Assembly: GCF_017654505.1 (NCBI RefSeq)
Contig: NC_054547.1
Span: forward strand, 26,115,975-26,179,974
Direction of reading: 5' to 3'
Length of the DNA stretch: 64,000 nucleotides
Source of the DNA: Polyodon spathula
Lineage: Eukaryota; Chordata; Actinopteri; Acipenseriformes; Polyodontidae
The position numbers were made by a program, and so were the translations under genes. Shown here one piece after another: positions 33,760-44,979 of this stretch; positions within the stretch are counted from its first letter, which is position 1; each line of letters starts with the position of its first letter. The notes under the pieces were generated by a model that saw only the letters and a program-made list of their open reading frames with translations, had not been told where the DNA came from and ran no database searches.

Positions 33760-35184
33760 GTTACAAAGATCGAGGATTTACTATGAACACACATTCACGC
33801 ACAGACACAAGGAACGGTTAATCAATAGTAGTATTTTATTAATTACACAAATAATAAACAGAAATCAGAAAAGTCAGAAAGTTAATCTCATAGTCTCTAA
33901 GCACAAAACACAATTCAAAAACCTCTCACTGCACTCATGCTTCAATAGCAGGCAATTGAAATAAGACACTGCCTGTCTCCTCATACACAAGCAGCAGCTT
34001 CAACAACAAGCAAGCAAGCCGACTGTGACGGAGTAGCTTGCTCACATACATCCAAGCCCAGAGTACATCTGAGATAATGCAGACAGTCTTTGAATATATC
34101 ACATTAAGCTTATTAATGGTATATAGATTAAGTATATGGCAAGTTTACTTTTAAAGAAATTCACACGCAACATGTGCAAACTAAATAATTTACAGTGCAA
34201 TTCTATGTGAATGTGTTACAATTAATTTAGTTCCAAGAAAGGAAAATACAACTGGAATTATACTCAATGGTTCCTTTTGGTCTGCTGGTTTGGAAACTCA
34301 ATCTGTTGTAGTGTCCAATACAAAACTCTCCTCTCCACAACAAAGTCTTCAAGCCCACACTGGATCAAATTCAGCAACAATGCTTTCAATTCTCGATAGA
34401 ATCAACAAACATCTGCAATAAAGTCTTCAGTCCTCGATATCGAATCTACAACGGCTCCCGCCCGCTCTGTCCTCTTCACTGAATCTTTTAGCTACTCAGG
34501 TAGAAGGGCACAGTTTCTTTTGGATACTGTGGTTTTAGGTGTACAGCAGACCTAGACTGGTTTGTCTGATAAGTCTCTGTAAGTTTTATGGCAGTCCTGC
34601 AGCAGGGCCTCAGTTTCTTTGCTTGTGGTCCTTGACCTGCTTGCAGGTTGCTTCCTCATCTTGGGTCTGTTTCCAGGAAGTCTTGATTCCATTTTTTAGG
34701 CAGAGTCCCGGAGTTGCAGCTTTGCTTAGCAGAGTGACAGCACCTTGTTTAGCATTCGATGTGGAGGGCAAAATGTTCAATTTCGCTTTGATTTTTATAG
34801 TCTTTTTTCTCTGATGTGTTGCCACATTCATGAGATCATTTGTGTATCTTGCCTTTCTAAGGCATGAATCTTCGAGATTTGTCCTTTGTCTGCTTCCTTT
34901 TGTCCAGCAGCTTGTTGTTGCAGTTGGGACTTGTTGACATCTGTACTTTATGTCTACCTTGCACCAAACCACTTGTGTTTGCAGTTTTGCAGTCTCTTCA
35001 CTGTCCTTTCAGCCTCACCGAGTCCAGATGCCCTCTTCCTGGCCCTGGTCATATTCAGTTCAGTATTCCTCCTTCCAGGAACCAAGGGACCTTTTTCTTA
35101 AGACACAACAGTTTGCTCTTTTTCCTAAGACACAGCAGTTTGTTTTTTTTCCTAAGACACAGCAGTTTCATTAATACACGTTAC
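33760..35184 (-). mobile_element. long LTR-like sequence, minus orientation
   Basis: On the minus strand it begins TGTAACGTGTATTAATGAAA and ends ...GATCTTTGTAACA. It carries three direct repeats near the start (35098-35170), a CTATAAAAATC TATA-like box (revcomp near 34790-34800) and AATAAA near 33835, about 80 bp from the end. The order fits U3-R-U5, but R would be unusually long and no flanking duplication is found. Frames of up to 120 codons on both strands are not convincing genes. Alternatively it could be several remnants joined. Confidence 0.35.
35098..35170. repeat. three ~25-30 bp direct repeats
   Basis: The unit is TTCCTAAGACACAGCAGTTT with a variable T-rich spacer; the first copy reads TTCTTAAGACACAACAGTTT. 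Confidence 0.8.
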
Positions 35185-35475
35185 ATCCATCCATTATCAA
35201 TAACCACTTAATCCTTTACAGGGTCGCGGTGAGCCGGATCGTAACCGGGCATACATAGGGCACAAGGCAGGACTACACCCTGGATGGGACGCCAGTCCAC
35301 ACACACACTCACACAGAGGGCAATTTAGAGTGACCAATTGACCTGACCAGCATGTATTTGGACTGTGGAAGGAAACCGAAGTACCTGGAGAAAACCAGCA
35401 CGAACACAGGGAGACTCCATACAGACAGACTCCCTAGGCCAGATTCGAATCATGAGGCGGTGCATCCTCTGTAGC
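35185..35475 (-). mobile_element. tRNA-derived SINE-like repeat (widely dispersed fish type)
   Basis: It contains the characteristic blocks GGGTCGCGGTGAGCCGGA, ACACCCTGGATGGGACGCCA, GGCAATTTAGAGTGACCAAT and TTTGGACTGTGGAAGGAAAC of a repeat family very common in fish genomes. The minus strand has GATTCGAATCTGG, a B-box-like motif, near the right end. The plus-left end has the ATCCATCC tail. Confidence 0.65.
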
Positions 35476-35479
35476 TTTT

Positions 35480-36300
35480 TACAGACACTGCAGTAGCTGA
35501 AGTTAAGTCTCTCTTTCTCTCTCCATAATTGATCTGGCTTGACTGGCCTTTGTAGTGTGTATGTATTCTTTTTAACTGATTTATTTTGTCCTCTAACTTT
35601 TTATTAATTGTATAGGTACATTCAAACAGTATTAATAGGTCTTTTTAGCCTCAATTAAGTGCAGTCAACTTTTAGTGAAAGCTCTTCAATTGTTTTTTTC
35701 TTTGGTTTGTACCCAATTGTAGCATTTGATTTTGATGTGTGGTATTGAATTGTAAATGCTTTGGTAATTGTTTGTGTGTAATTTTAGTTATATTGATTTG
35801 TAATTGATATTGGGTTATGTTTATTGGTTTGATGGTTTGTGTGATGTTTTAATTTATTGAAGCCTGTTTGCTAATTTAGTCTGGGATTGTGCAACAATTG
35901 ACCTATTGATTGAACTTGATTATAATTGCTTTGAAATCATGTACCTAATTTCCTCTATATAAAATGCATATTTTTAAATGATATCTTGCTTTGTGTCTTG
36001 TTTGAGGTTTTACCCTCCTGAGTCTTTTGGGATCTCTTAAACCAGACCTTCCCAGTCAAATAAAGGTGGTGGCAGCTAATTATGCTACTGAAATCCAATT
36101 GGCCTTTCAAATAGGTCTGTTACAGTATTTACTTGCATAGCTGACTGTATGTACTGTACTTTTTTCCTTTACAACTAAAATACATAGACTTAAACAAAAG
36201 TTTTCTGAGATATTCTTAAAGCACTGAAAGCATAGCTAGGGTACAGATTAGTACAAACATGGTAAACTGGAGAATACCATGCAAATTTACCACAGTAAAC
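35480..36300 (+). other. T-rich, possibly LTR-derived sequence
   Basis: TCTATATAAAATGC (about 35955) and CAAATAAAGG (about 36057) followed directly by TGGTGGCAGC resemble a TATA box, polyadenylation signal and the primer-binding site seen after the LTR at 13637. A left boundary is not found and no retroviral gene follows. Confidence 0.3.
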
Positions 36301-36354
36301 TTCTACATCTAGAAACAAGCTCAGTTTTATTTATGCTTTCTGTTTTTGGGGACT

Positions 36355-37146
36355 GTGACAAAGTGGTTGAGTGGCAACAGGTGCGGGAGTGATGCAGTGT
36401 GTGAAAGAGAGAACTGTAATCCAGTTTGGAAACAATTTTATTGTAGTTTTCAGGTCTGGCGACCAAACAATAATTCCCTGACAATACAGACCAATGTGTA
36501 CAGCACGGGATAAATAGCACGGGAAAAGACAGTCCCAAATAATAAACAATATCTGCCCCACAATAATACAAAAATGGTCAAGAGTCATGGGTGAGTGCAG
36601 CAGTGTTCATGGTGGGTGATACAAGTTTATGTTTGTGACAATGGTGAAGTGGTGTCTGGTTTAATAATTGTTTATTATTAAAGCTTATTATTCTATACAT
36701 TTTTAAATATAGTTTTATTGCACTTTGAAATTTAAAGCTCAATCGTGAGAGTACCTGAATACTGCTGGGGACGACCTGACTGGATAGTTTGAGTGGTGTG
36801 TGTTATCATTTATTTTGTTGCACTTATTTGATTTTGATACATTTGTTGGAAACACAATTTTTTTGTATACATCATTATTTTACTTATTGGTTATTATTGT
36901 GTATTTTTATTTATTTTGGTGTTTGTTAGGGCCAGAGTCCCCACTTTTATTCAGCATAATTACAGCTAAATTAATTTGTGTGCTTATATTCTCTTTTTAG
37001 CCTTTAGTATAATAAAACCCCTGTTTGACTTTGAACTGCTGTGTCTTTGTTTTGTCTTGTATGTCCTCATCTAAGGTCTCTTTTTGTACCCGATTAGTTA
37101 AAAACTACATGCTATTGCCCTCTGACCATCAGAGGTTTAATATAAC
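36355..37146. other. LTR-like remnants, possibly two in opposite orientation
   Basis: The left part (36355-36600) has revcomp TATA/AATAAA-like signals and starts TGTGACAAAGTGG. The right part (36634-37146) begins TGTGACAATGG and has AATAAAACCCCTGTTTGAC near 37010 and an end TTAATATAACA. No target duplication supports either boundary. Confidence 0.3.
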
Positions 37147-37149
37147 AGA

Positions 37150-38350
37150 TACTGACTGCAGGTTTCACCTTATAGTGGAAAAATTGAATTAAAAAAGAGA
37201 CCTCATGTAAGCAATAAAACCCTCAGCATAATTGCTCACTGTGTCATTATTTTAATCTTTGGGCAGCAGTTTGCAACTATAAGCCTCAACTCCAGTCAAT
37301 ATTTGTGTACTATTACCTGAGTGTATTGTACACCTTGTTCATGGTTTCATGCACATCCTCTATGTAAGGCAGAGCTGCTTTACCAACATTTGTAAAATCG
37401 CTGCACATTATCTTATTACAATGACAATAATTATAAGCTCAATATCTAGCAATGATGTATGCAGTTGCACACATTAATTAATGAGCTTTGTCATGCTTAT
37501 GAGAGTCATATAGTTTTAACTACATTTCCAGTCTTCTTATTATGCAGAGCTGTTCATTTGTCACGGATAACATTTGTTTCTTAATTAAAGAGGGAGAAAC
37601 CATAGAGGGATAAGTGACAAAAGTCTGCAGTAGTAAAATGCATGTTGTTCTGATGCATTATGACAGGAATCATCAGGCTGTTTTATATTACAGGACAGGA
37701 CTTTTTTAATTATGATATAAAGTGGATTGTGCTCAATTACAGTCTGACAATAGGATTTTTTTTTTACTGTATTCTGTTCTATTAAAATATATTGATAAGA
37801 AAATGTGAAATTAACTGTGCTTTTGGCATAAAGACATAGGGGGGGCCTATTCATAAAGGGTTAACGCCTGTCGAAATGAGAAAACAGGAGTGCATTTAAT
37901 GGCATTTGCTATTCATAAGAGATAATTCAGATGCATTGCTAAGTCCCAATGATTTTTGTCTATGAAGGCATGTTTAACGAATTGAGAGAAAGTTTAACGA
38001 TTAGCATAAAGTTTTCCTCGGTCCTGATTGTCAACCTGCTATTCACAAGACTGAATGACAGCAAAATGTTGTCGAGAACTAGGAGTTATTGAACGCTTTC
38101 TGCAGATAAGTCTAAACTAATGACAGCCTCGGCAGACTTTTTTTTTTTAAAGACATATTTTATTTCTACAGTTGCTCTGTTATACAGTTTGACATACCTA
38201 TGATTAACACTGCCTATTTAAAAAAGAAATATGAAGGAAAATGTTTTAATATAAGTATATACTCATGTAAGAACATATTCTCTGGCATAATCATTTTGAA
38301 ACAGCGCTGTGAAGCGGAGAGCAAGTGAGAGACTGATAACACTGTGTAAC
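37150..38350. other. no firmly recognised element
   Basis: At 37840 GGGGGGGCCTATTCATAAAG resembles some DNA-transposon termini, but no matching inverted end was found. The rest is unassigned. Confidence 0.3.
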
Positions 38351-38353
38351 AAT

Positions 38354-38713
38354 TTATTCCCCACAAACGTTGCTTTTGTGACCAGGACAGTGATATTTCA
38401 AAATATCACTATTTCCAATGGGAAAACGGGCAAATGTGTGTCTTTTTGTTCACATAAAGTCAGAAAAAAACAACATATGAATCCAAATTAACAGTATAAT
38501 CGTAAATCTTGAAAAACTACTCACGTCTAAATCTTTTGTAGTCATTTTTGTATTACTTTAGTATAAATACATGTTAATTTGCATTCATATGTTGTTTTTT
38601 TTTCTGACTTTATGTGAATGAAAAGACACAAAAGCAATCGTTTTCTCATTGGAAATAGTGATATTTCAAAATATCGCTGTCCTGGTCACAAAAGCAAAAT
38701 TTGTGGGGAATAA
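38354..38713. mobile_element. foldback/MITE with ~140-bp inverted arms
   Basis: Left arm 38354-38493 and right arm 38572-38713 are inverted copies (TTATTCCCCACAAA..., TTGTGACCAGGACAG, CACATAAAGTCAGAAAAAA), separated by 78 bp. Each arm contains its own palindrome TGATATTTCAAAATATCA. Outer sequences TGTGTAACAATTT (left, 38344) and AAAATTGTGTTACA (right, near 38780) are also inverted, so the element may extend to about 38343-38790. No coding sequence. Confidence 0.75.
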
Positions 38714-39077
38714 TAGCCATTTTCTATACTTTTGAGGCATAAGCAATTAGGAAATAACACTTACTACCCAGGAACAAAAATTGTGTTACATAGTATAATT
38801 TTATTATTATTATTTCTTTGCTGTGATCCGTGGCTGACACCGGTCCTTTTCTGTGTATTTTATTTCTTTTCACAGTAAACAGTTTGGAAAAATACTGCCT
38901 CTGTGAACCTGTTTATTTTCATGGAGCATTACAATATACAGTATACCAGTGCTGCTGATGCAGTTTGTGTGAAATTTGGGCTTGTTTTGTTTTGAAAAAC
39001 ACACTGATCGAGCTGCACCACAAAACAATCCATTGTGTGTACAGTGTTCAATACGGCATGAAACTTTCATGGAAACT

Positions 39078-39290
39078 CACAAGTCTCCTTCTTGTTTGAG
39101 CACTGAGTTTTGAGGGACCGCCTTTTCTTGGCAGTGCCTGGGTGGTGTGATGCAGTTTCCACTTCCTGATTATTGATCCAGCTGTGCTCACTGGGATATC
39201 CAAACAATTGGATATTATTTTGTACCCTTTCCCTAATCTATGCATTTGTATCCTTTATATCTAACTTCTGTAGAATGCTCTTTGGTCTTC
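39078..39290 (-). pseudogene. Tc1-like transposase N-terminal fragment
   Basis: Encodes MHRLGKGYKIISNCLDIPVS and IIRKWKLHHTTQALPRKGG, the helix-turn-helix DNA-binding domain, then QTRRRL before homology is lost at about 39078. The catalytic core is absent. Confidence 0.75.
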
Positions 39291-39674
39291 ATTTTCCTTC
39301 AGATTAACAGCCTTACCAATGGTCCTTCAACTGTGGGGTTTTTATCCAGAAAATGTGACAGCAACTTTAATGTTTCACAGGTGGAGGCCAATGGTAAGGT
39401 AATTGTGTCCTCATTAGGGCAATTTCTTTCATTGGTGCAAACTGGGAGCTTCCACAGCACAGGGGTTGAATACTTATGCAAGCAAGATATTTCAGTTTTC
39501 TATTTTTCTTAAAACTATTTCCCAACATAAAACCAATGTCACCTTACAATAATTGATTCCGAGTTTCAGTCTTTAAAAATAAAATATCAAACAGAATGAA
39601 ATTTCAATGTACCATTTGTAGTTCGGTAATATGAGAAAATTGGTCAGGGGTCTGAATACTTTTGCAAGGCACTG
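39078..39674 (-). mobile_element. Tc1-like transposon, 5' half only
   Basis: On the minus strand it starts at the right with CAGTGCCTTGCAAAAGTATT next to TA (39675-39676), runs through the 5' UTR and the first ~60 codons of transposase, then ends abruptly near 39078. It is the same family as the copy at 14475-15741, which lacks precisely this 5' end. A (CA)n tract follows the TIR at 39682-39720. Confidence 0.8.
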
Positions 39675-39681
39675 TATAAAT

Positions 39682-39687
39682 ACACAC

Positions 39688-39720
<33 letters not shown>
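39682..39720. repeat. (CA)n microsatellite
   Basis: An interrupted CA/TA run next to the Tc1 terminus. Confidence 0.9.
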
Positions 39721-39724
39721 TACT

Positions 39725-41238
39725 GTACTATAACACATTTAAACAAACTCTTAAACTGAGACATTTCAGCATTCTGTTTTATTTAAAAATCTCCATGAAG
39801 GGACTTCTACTCTACATCAGAAAACACATACAGCACATACATTTTAAATAAAAACACAAAGAAAAACATACACTAGACACTCATCTTCCCTTCCGCCACA
39901 CTTAAAGAAAATCACCAAATTGAATTAGTACCAACATTAGCTGGACTGAAATGCATTCAATTGATTGTTGAAGACAGTACAGATAAAAAGCAGATGCTGC
40001 AGGATAAATTAATTAAGCAAAAGATAAATTAATGCAGCACAGTCACTATTTTATTGCTGCTTATGTTGCATTATTTGTTCTGGTGGGACTTTTATGAAGA
40101 TTTCTGAGTCTCGTAGAAGTTGCCCAGATAATGTTTTTACATTCCCACATTTTATGAATATATGAATACCAGATTTGCAAAAACTCTTCTCATACAGTGA
40201 CCTTGTGGTATCTGCAATTTACATACATTGCTCTTAAGGATTTATTATGTGGGGTGGGGGTGGGGAAAACAGAGCCCAAGAAGAAATCAAGGACGGGACT
40301 GAAACTTGCAAAAAAAGTTTTATAAAAAAAAAAAAAATAGGAGCAGCAGCTTTTCAGGACTTGCTTTTGTTTGTTTCAATTTGTTCTTTTTTTTTTGTAA
40401 ATTCGCCATGTGAATACCGGCTGTTCCAGGAGCTGAGGGAGTTGTAACTGACAGGCAGCAGGGTGAAAGAATGGAGGCAGCCCCTGAGGGAGATGGTTCA
40501 CCAATGGCAGAGATCAGCGCAAAGAAAAATACCCCAGGCGCATTCTAAATCTCCCTAGAGCTAAGTAGTGTTTATGTTGGGTCTTATTTAACACAGAAAG
40601 TGTTAAGTATAGACCCTGGAGATGGACAGTCACATATCCAGCTTAAGGAAGAGAGTTGAGTAAGGAGTATGGAGTGTGCTGTTTGAGAAAGTTTAAACGG
40701 GGACTGAGGTGTGCTGTTTTTGTTTTTAGCTGTTAACTCACCTTGTTGCAGTGGAGCCTGGACGACAGTATGCATATCGGCTCTGCCTAGAGTCCAACAT
40801 GAATGCCAGCAGGCACACCATGATGTCACCACCTCCTGGAAAACTTTGATATTGGCTTTCTTTTATTTATTTTTTTGGATTTCCTGGAGGAACTGCCTAT
40901 GCAACATTCAGATGAACTTTTCTTTTTAATGGAAGGTGCATGTGTGGTTTTTAAAAAGTAATTGTTTTAGATATAAAAGCAATCTGTGTAGGGGGATACA
41001 TAGTGTAGAGCTCTGGGGTTACTGAAGAAAACCAAATTGTGTGAATTAAATTGTACACATTTTGATAATAAAAATATATGAAGATATTTACTTGCCTATC
41101 CGGTTGCTTCTGTCCCTCCATGTAGGCCTCAGTGTGGTGGCTGGATTTTTATGAACCTGTGGAAAGAAAGTGTTGTTTAATTTGGTTGATGGTATGACTA
41201 CCAGTGTTATACACTGTCTCAATTTTGATACTGTCATA

Positions 41239-41302
<64 letters not shown>

Positions 41303-43165
41303 CAATTAAATCTAATGTTTTGCTCTGTTTTGATAGCTCTTATCTTTGAATAATATATTTCAGAAGGTACCAGTGACTCCCTTTTCAAAATTAATTGAAT
41401 GTGAGCTCATGGTTCTCATGTTCTACCTCTCCTTCCTCTAAAAATTAGTTCACAGGTCCTTGCTACAAAACACAATACACATGTATGTGTATATATGAGA
41501 GAGATGTTTTTAATATGCAACACCAGCTCTATCTGATTATATTAACCTGGGTCCAAAATAAGTCCCTCTTAGCAGCATATTAAGTTACCTTTATAGTGTG
41601 TTGTCAATGGGTCAGTTTAACTTCATATTCAAATGTGTTAACAAAGTATTGAATAAATACTGTAGGGGTTTATCATAAGCCTTTGAATAAAACCTCTAAG
41701 CATATAGTGGCCAGTCCAGTTATTTTTTTATTTAAATTCTGTCTATAATGAACATGTTAAATATAATAGTTTCATATTAACTGTACCATGCTTCGACTAA
41801 GTCTGTTTCTAAAAATCCCCTGTGCAAGCAAGTTTGAGACACCTTGTTTACCTGCAAGGCCAGATTTTAGCCAGATTCAAGAGATGTCTCAGACCGTTAT
41901 GTTTTCAGATAATAAGGTTGGCAAATCCCACATTTAAGAGTCAACATCGAATCCTGCTTGCCAAAGACTAAGCCTTATACTTTGAAGGTTAATTGCCTTT
42001 CCAGAATTCTGCAGTGTGTCTGAGACAGACTTATAATTTTCACTTTTAAAATGATTACTATTTATCACTGCAGTAACACCTAAATAAAAGTAACACTGTG
42101 GCATTTTTAGTTTGAACCCTTTTAGTTTTATACCTCTTTATAGATGTAATGTGATTCAAGTCATTATTTTATTACTATATCATCTCAAAAAGCTTTGCAA
42201 ATGTCTGTGATATTCTCTGAGCACTGGATGCAGAAGCAGCTACCTCCTTTGTTATGTCCGTGTTATCTCTGTAGTGCATTGGGCTATGAGATAAGCCTTT
42301 TTTATTTCATTCGGCTCCTATCTGCCTCACTCGGCCATTGAAAGGTTTTCTCAGCTTTTCCTGGAGAAAAAACAATTAGACCTGTGTGTCATGTCTTTTT
42401 GATGATGTAATTCAAAAGCCTCTGTATTATTGGCTCGCAAACATCATCCCAAATAAAGTCACTACCTTTCTGATAAGAACTGTAGACAACTTTTGAAATT
42501 TAAATGAAATGCTCGCTTCGGCTGCCAAGTTTTCATAAATTTCTATAGCATAATGAACAGAACAGATATTACCCCATATATATCCTTATTCTGGTACCAA
42601 AATGTATTTCAGTAGTTAATTTTGCTCATTATAGAAAGATCTTGGATTCAAAACTGCTGAGTACCAGCAAGTCTCACTTCGGCTGTCAAGAAGTACTTTC
42701 AATGCACAGCATCACCCTGCTACAAACAGGTAAAGAAGAGGTCACAAAATTAGTTATTTTCCTTCACTAGGTCCACTGTGTTCTAAAAAAGTTATTACAG
42801 TTTACATGTTATTGTCTTATAGTCAAATATAACATGTCCTCAGTTAAAATAAAACATTTACACTTATATTCTGTTTGAATTATAGAATACCTCTATTTAG
42901 CTTACAGACTACTTTCAGATCAAGTTTACTTCTTTTCTAAATAAGAAACTTGACTCTGAATCCATTAAACTATAGGCTTGTTGATATTGAGAAAAATAGC
43001 AGCATTATTAAGACTTGTGTTGTTGTTACTATTTTTATTACACTAAAGCCCCAAGCAGGCAAAAACACTTGTTAGTTCAAATACGATGTTTCTATTTAAT
43101 TCAAAGATATAATTTCTCTTCAGAGGGTTTATTTCATTCTGTTCCTTATTATATCAAAATACTTT
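39725..43165. other. no recognised gene; (TA)n at 41243-41300
   Basis: A short poly(A) lies near 40324-40336 and a 58-bp (TA)n at 41243-41300. The part at about 42200-42560 is balanced and unique-looking, a candidate conserved non-coding block. Frames of up to 82 codons are without motifs. Confidence 0.35.
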
Positions 43166-43170
43166 TTTAA

Positions 43171-43860
43171 CACTAGAACCGCCGAGATTTCAGATTGCAT
43201 ACAACCGTCACACCCCCAAAATACAACTTAATATTTCTAATATTAATAATAATAATATTTTTCAAAAAGAGCACATATACATAAATATGACAGAAGAAAT
43301 TTGACTTTACGCAATAAACTTCTGTGTAAACAAGTGTAGAAAGCTTTATGCTCATATAAAATTATAAAACATAAATAACTTGTTATAAAAAATAGCATAA
43401 AACAAAAATGTAACATACCTTATGCAACATGAAAGCACTTTTTGTAAAACAGATTCAAAGGCTCTGTCTGTCTGTTCAGAGTTCTATTATAGCTTTCTCA
43501 GTACAATCTAAGCAGAAAACACACTTTTCAACTGTACCAGTGCATTTGCCGTATGCTGCCTTTTTACAAAGGGCACAGACATGAAAAGGTCTGTTTTTAT
43601 TGCATTTAGCAACCTTGCATTGTCTTTTGTTCTGTGTGCCAGTGGGCGCAGCACTGGTTGAAGGTTGATGGACATTTGCCAGCTGGCTTTCAAGTCTTTT
43701 ATTAAAATATTTCTGCCGTAGCTCCAGGGTTAGCTGCAAAATCAAGTCCCTCTGAGTGATTGTGCTGCCAGTGCACCCCTTGTACAAAACCAAAGTGTTG
43801 ATGGCTGCCAGGTCCAAAACATTATAAAAAAATAACAGTCACCTGCCACCAGCAAGTACC
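43171..43860 (-). mobile_element. piggyBac-like transposon, 3' end
   Basis: A TTAA tetranucleotide (43167-43170) is followed by CACTAGAACCGCCGAG, close to piggyBac-type termini (CCCTAGA...). The minus strand inside encodes the C-terminus of a PGBD4-like transposase. The other end is missing: homology stops near 43860 at LTR-like DNA. Confidence 0.75.
43476..43850 (-). pseudogene. piggyBac-like transposase C-terminus
   Basis: It encodes FYNVLDLAAINTLVLYKGCTG, the end of the catalytic domain, then a short linker (LRQKYFNKRLESQL) and a cysteine-rich C-terminal zinc-binding domain with CKVAKCNKNRPFHVCALCKK, YGKC and CVFCLDC. In family members this domain helps bind transposon ends at TTAA sites. 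A 113-codon stretch is open up to the stop at 43476. Upstream the frame is broken (GGR-stop) and the RNase-H-like core is absent. It is a truncated relic rather than a domesticated gene, since no start or promoter context is seen. Confidence 0.75.
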
Positions 43861-43889
43861 ACCTTGTAGCAATTCACATGCTCCATAAA

Positions 43890-44975
43890 GTGGGTGTAAG
43901 TTTCACCCACCTGTCCCTTTTATTAGGGTCAGTAGCCTGGCCAGGTTAAAACTCAATCTCCCATAGTCCTTGCTGTCACACTTTGTTCATCCTCTCCTCC
44001 ATTGGCTCATTCAGATATCCACTCCTCCAATCTCAGAGCTCCTTGGAAGCCAAAACCTGTTTAAAGCTGGCTGGCTAGGCCAGGAAAGAACTCCCTTTTC
44101 TCTTGAGGAATCCATTTTACAAACTGCATATTACTTAATTACAGTGTAACTTTAACTTTATTTTAGATAAATACAGGTGCATCCATTTACTGTTTTGTTA
44201 AAATTGTATACTTTGTCTAAACTTTTCTTTTTTGTTTACACTGTTACTTGTTTAAGTTTAGTTGCTGTTCAAGGTCTTTTTAGGGTTTGTTTTTGTTAGT
44301 GGGTTCAGTCTTCATTTTGGTCCTGATCCTCCTGATATTTTCCAAACGGCTGTTCACCATTCAACCCGGTACTACTCGACAGACTCGTCATTTTCTATGA
44401 TCAACCTTCATCCATTATCATCAGTACAGGACTCTATTTGGGACTTCATTATTTGTTAGTGAGATTATTCCTTTTCTATTTGCTGTTTTTTCTACTTTAC
44501 TTTGATACTTTGGTTCCTGTAATTTTGGTTTTGTTCTTTTGTTACTTTGGATTACATGTGCATTGCTGCACTGGACTTGTTAGGCCTAAATTTCATTTAT
44601 CATCCATTGCCATCAAGACTGTCTTTGTGATTGGTTTCCCTGTATAATTGTTCATTCACCGTTGTCTTTTTTGCCTGTCGGTGTGTTGTTTTTTGTGTTG
44701 GTATGGCGTTTGTGTGGTGTTTGTGTGTGTGTGGGTTTATTGGAGGCCCACCGGACACCGCATTTAGCTTTAGTGTTAGTTTGTTTGGATGTTTGTTAAA
44801 TTCACTTTACTTTCTTACTCACCTGTACCTTCCACTTACCTAACTGGTCTCTGCAATAAGTTGTTGTCCTTATATTTCATTTATTACATTATAGTTCATA
44901 ACAATAAACCGTTTGTTCGTGAAATTGACACCTCTGACGTCCCTGCTTTTGCTGTCTGTCACGCTTGCTGACTTA
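43890..44975 (+). other. T-rich LTR-like sequence
   Basis: It begins near TGTAAGTTTCACCCACC and has an AATAAACCG polyadenylation-like signal at about 44903, some 65 bp before a plausible end (GCTTGCTGACTTA). Strong T-richness yields hydrophobic frames on plus. No TATA-LTR order or duplication is proved. Confidence 0.3.
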
Positions 44976-44979
44976 ATTA

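Noticed and set aside
34864..35211. Frame with a signal-peptide-like hydrophobic start
   Set aside because: The hydrophobicity follows T-richness and the frame overlaps LTR-like direct repeats and other frames.
37840..37865. Harbinger-like terminus GGGGGGGCCTATTCATAAAG
   Set aside because: No inverted partner or 3-bp duplication was found nearby.
44262..44971. Several hydrophobic frames suggesting membrane proteins
   Set aside because: They arise from a T-rich LTR-like region, overlap in different phases and lack conserved motifs.
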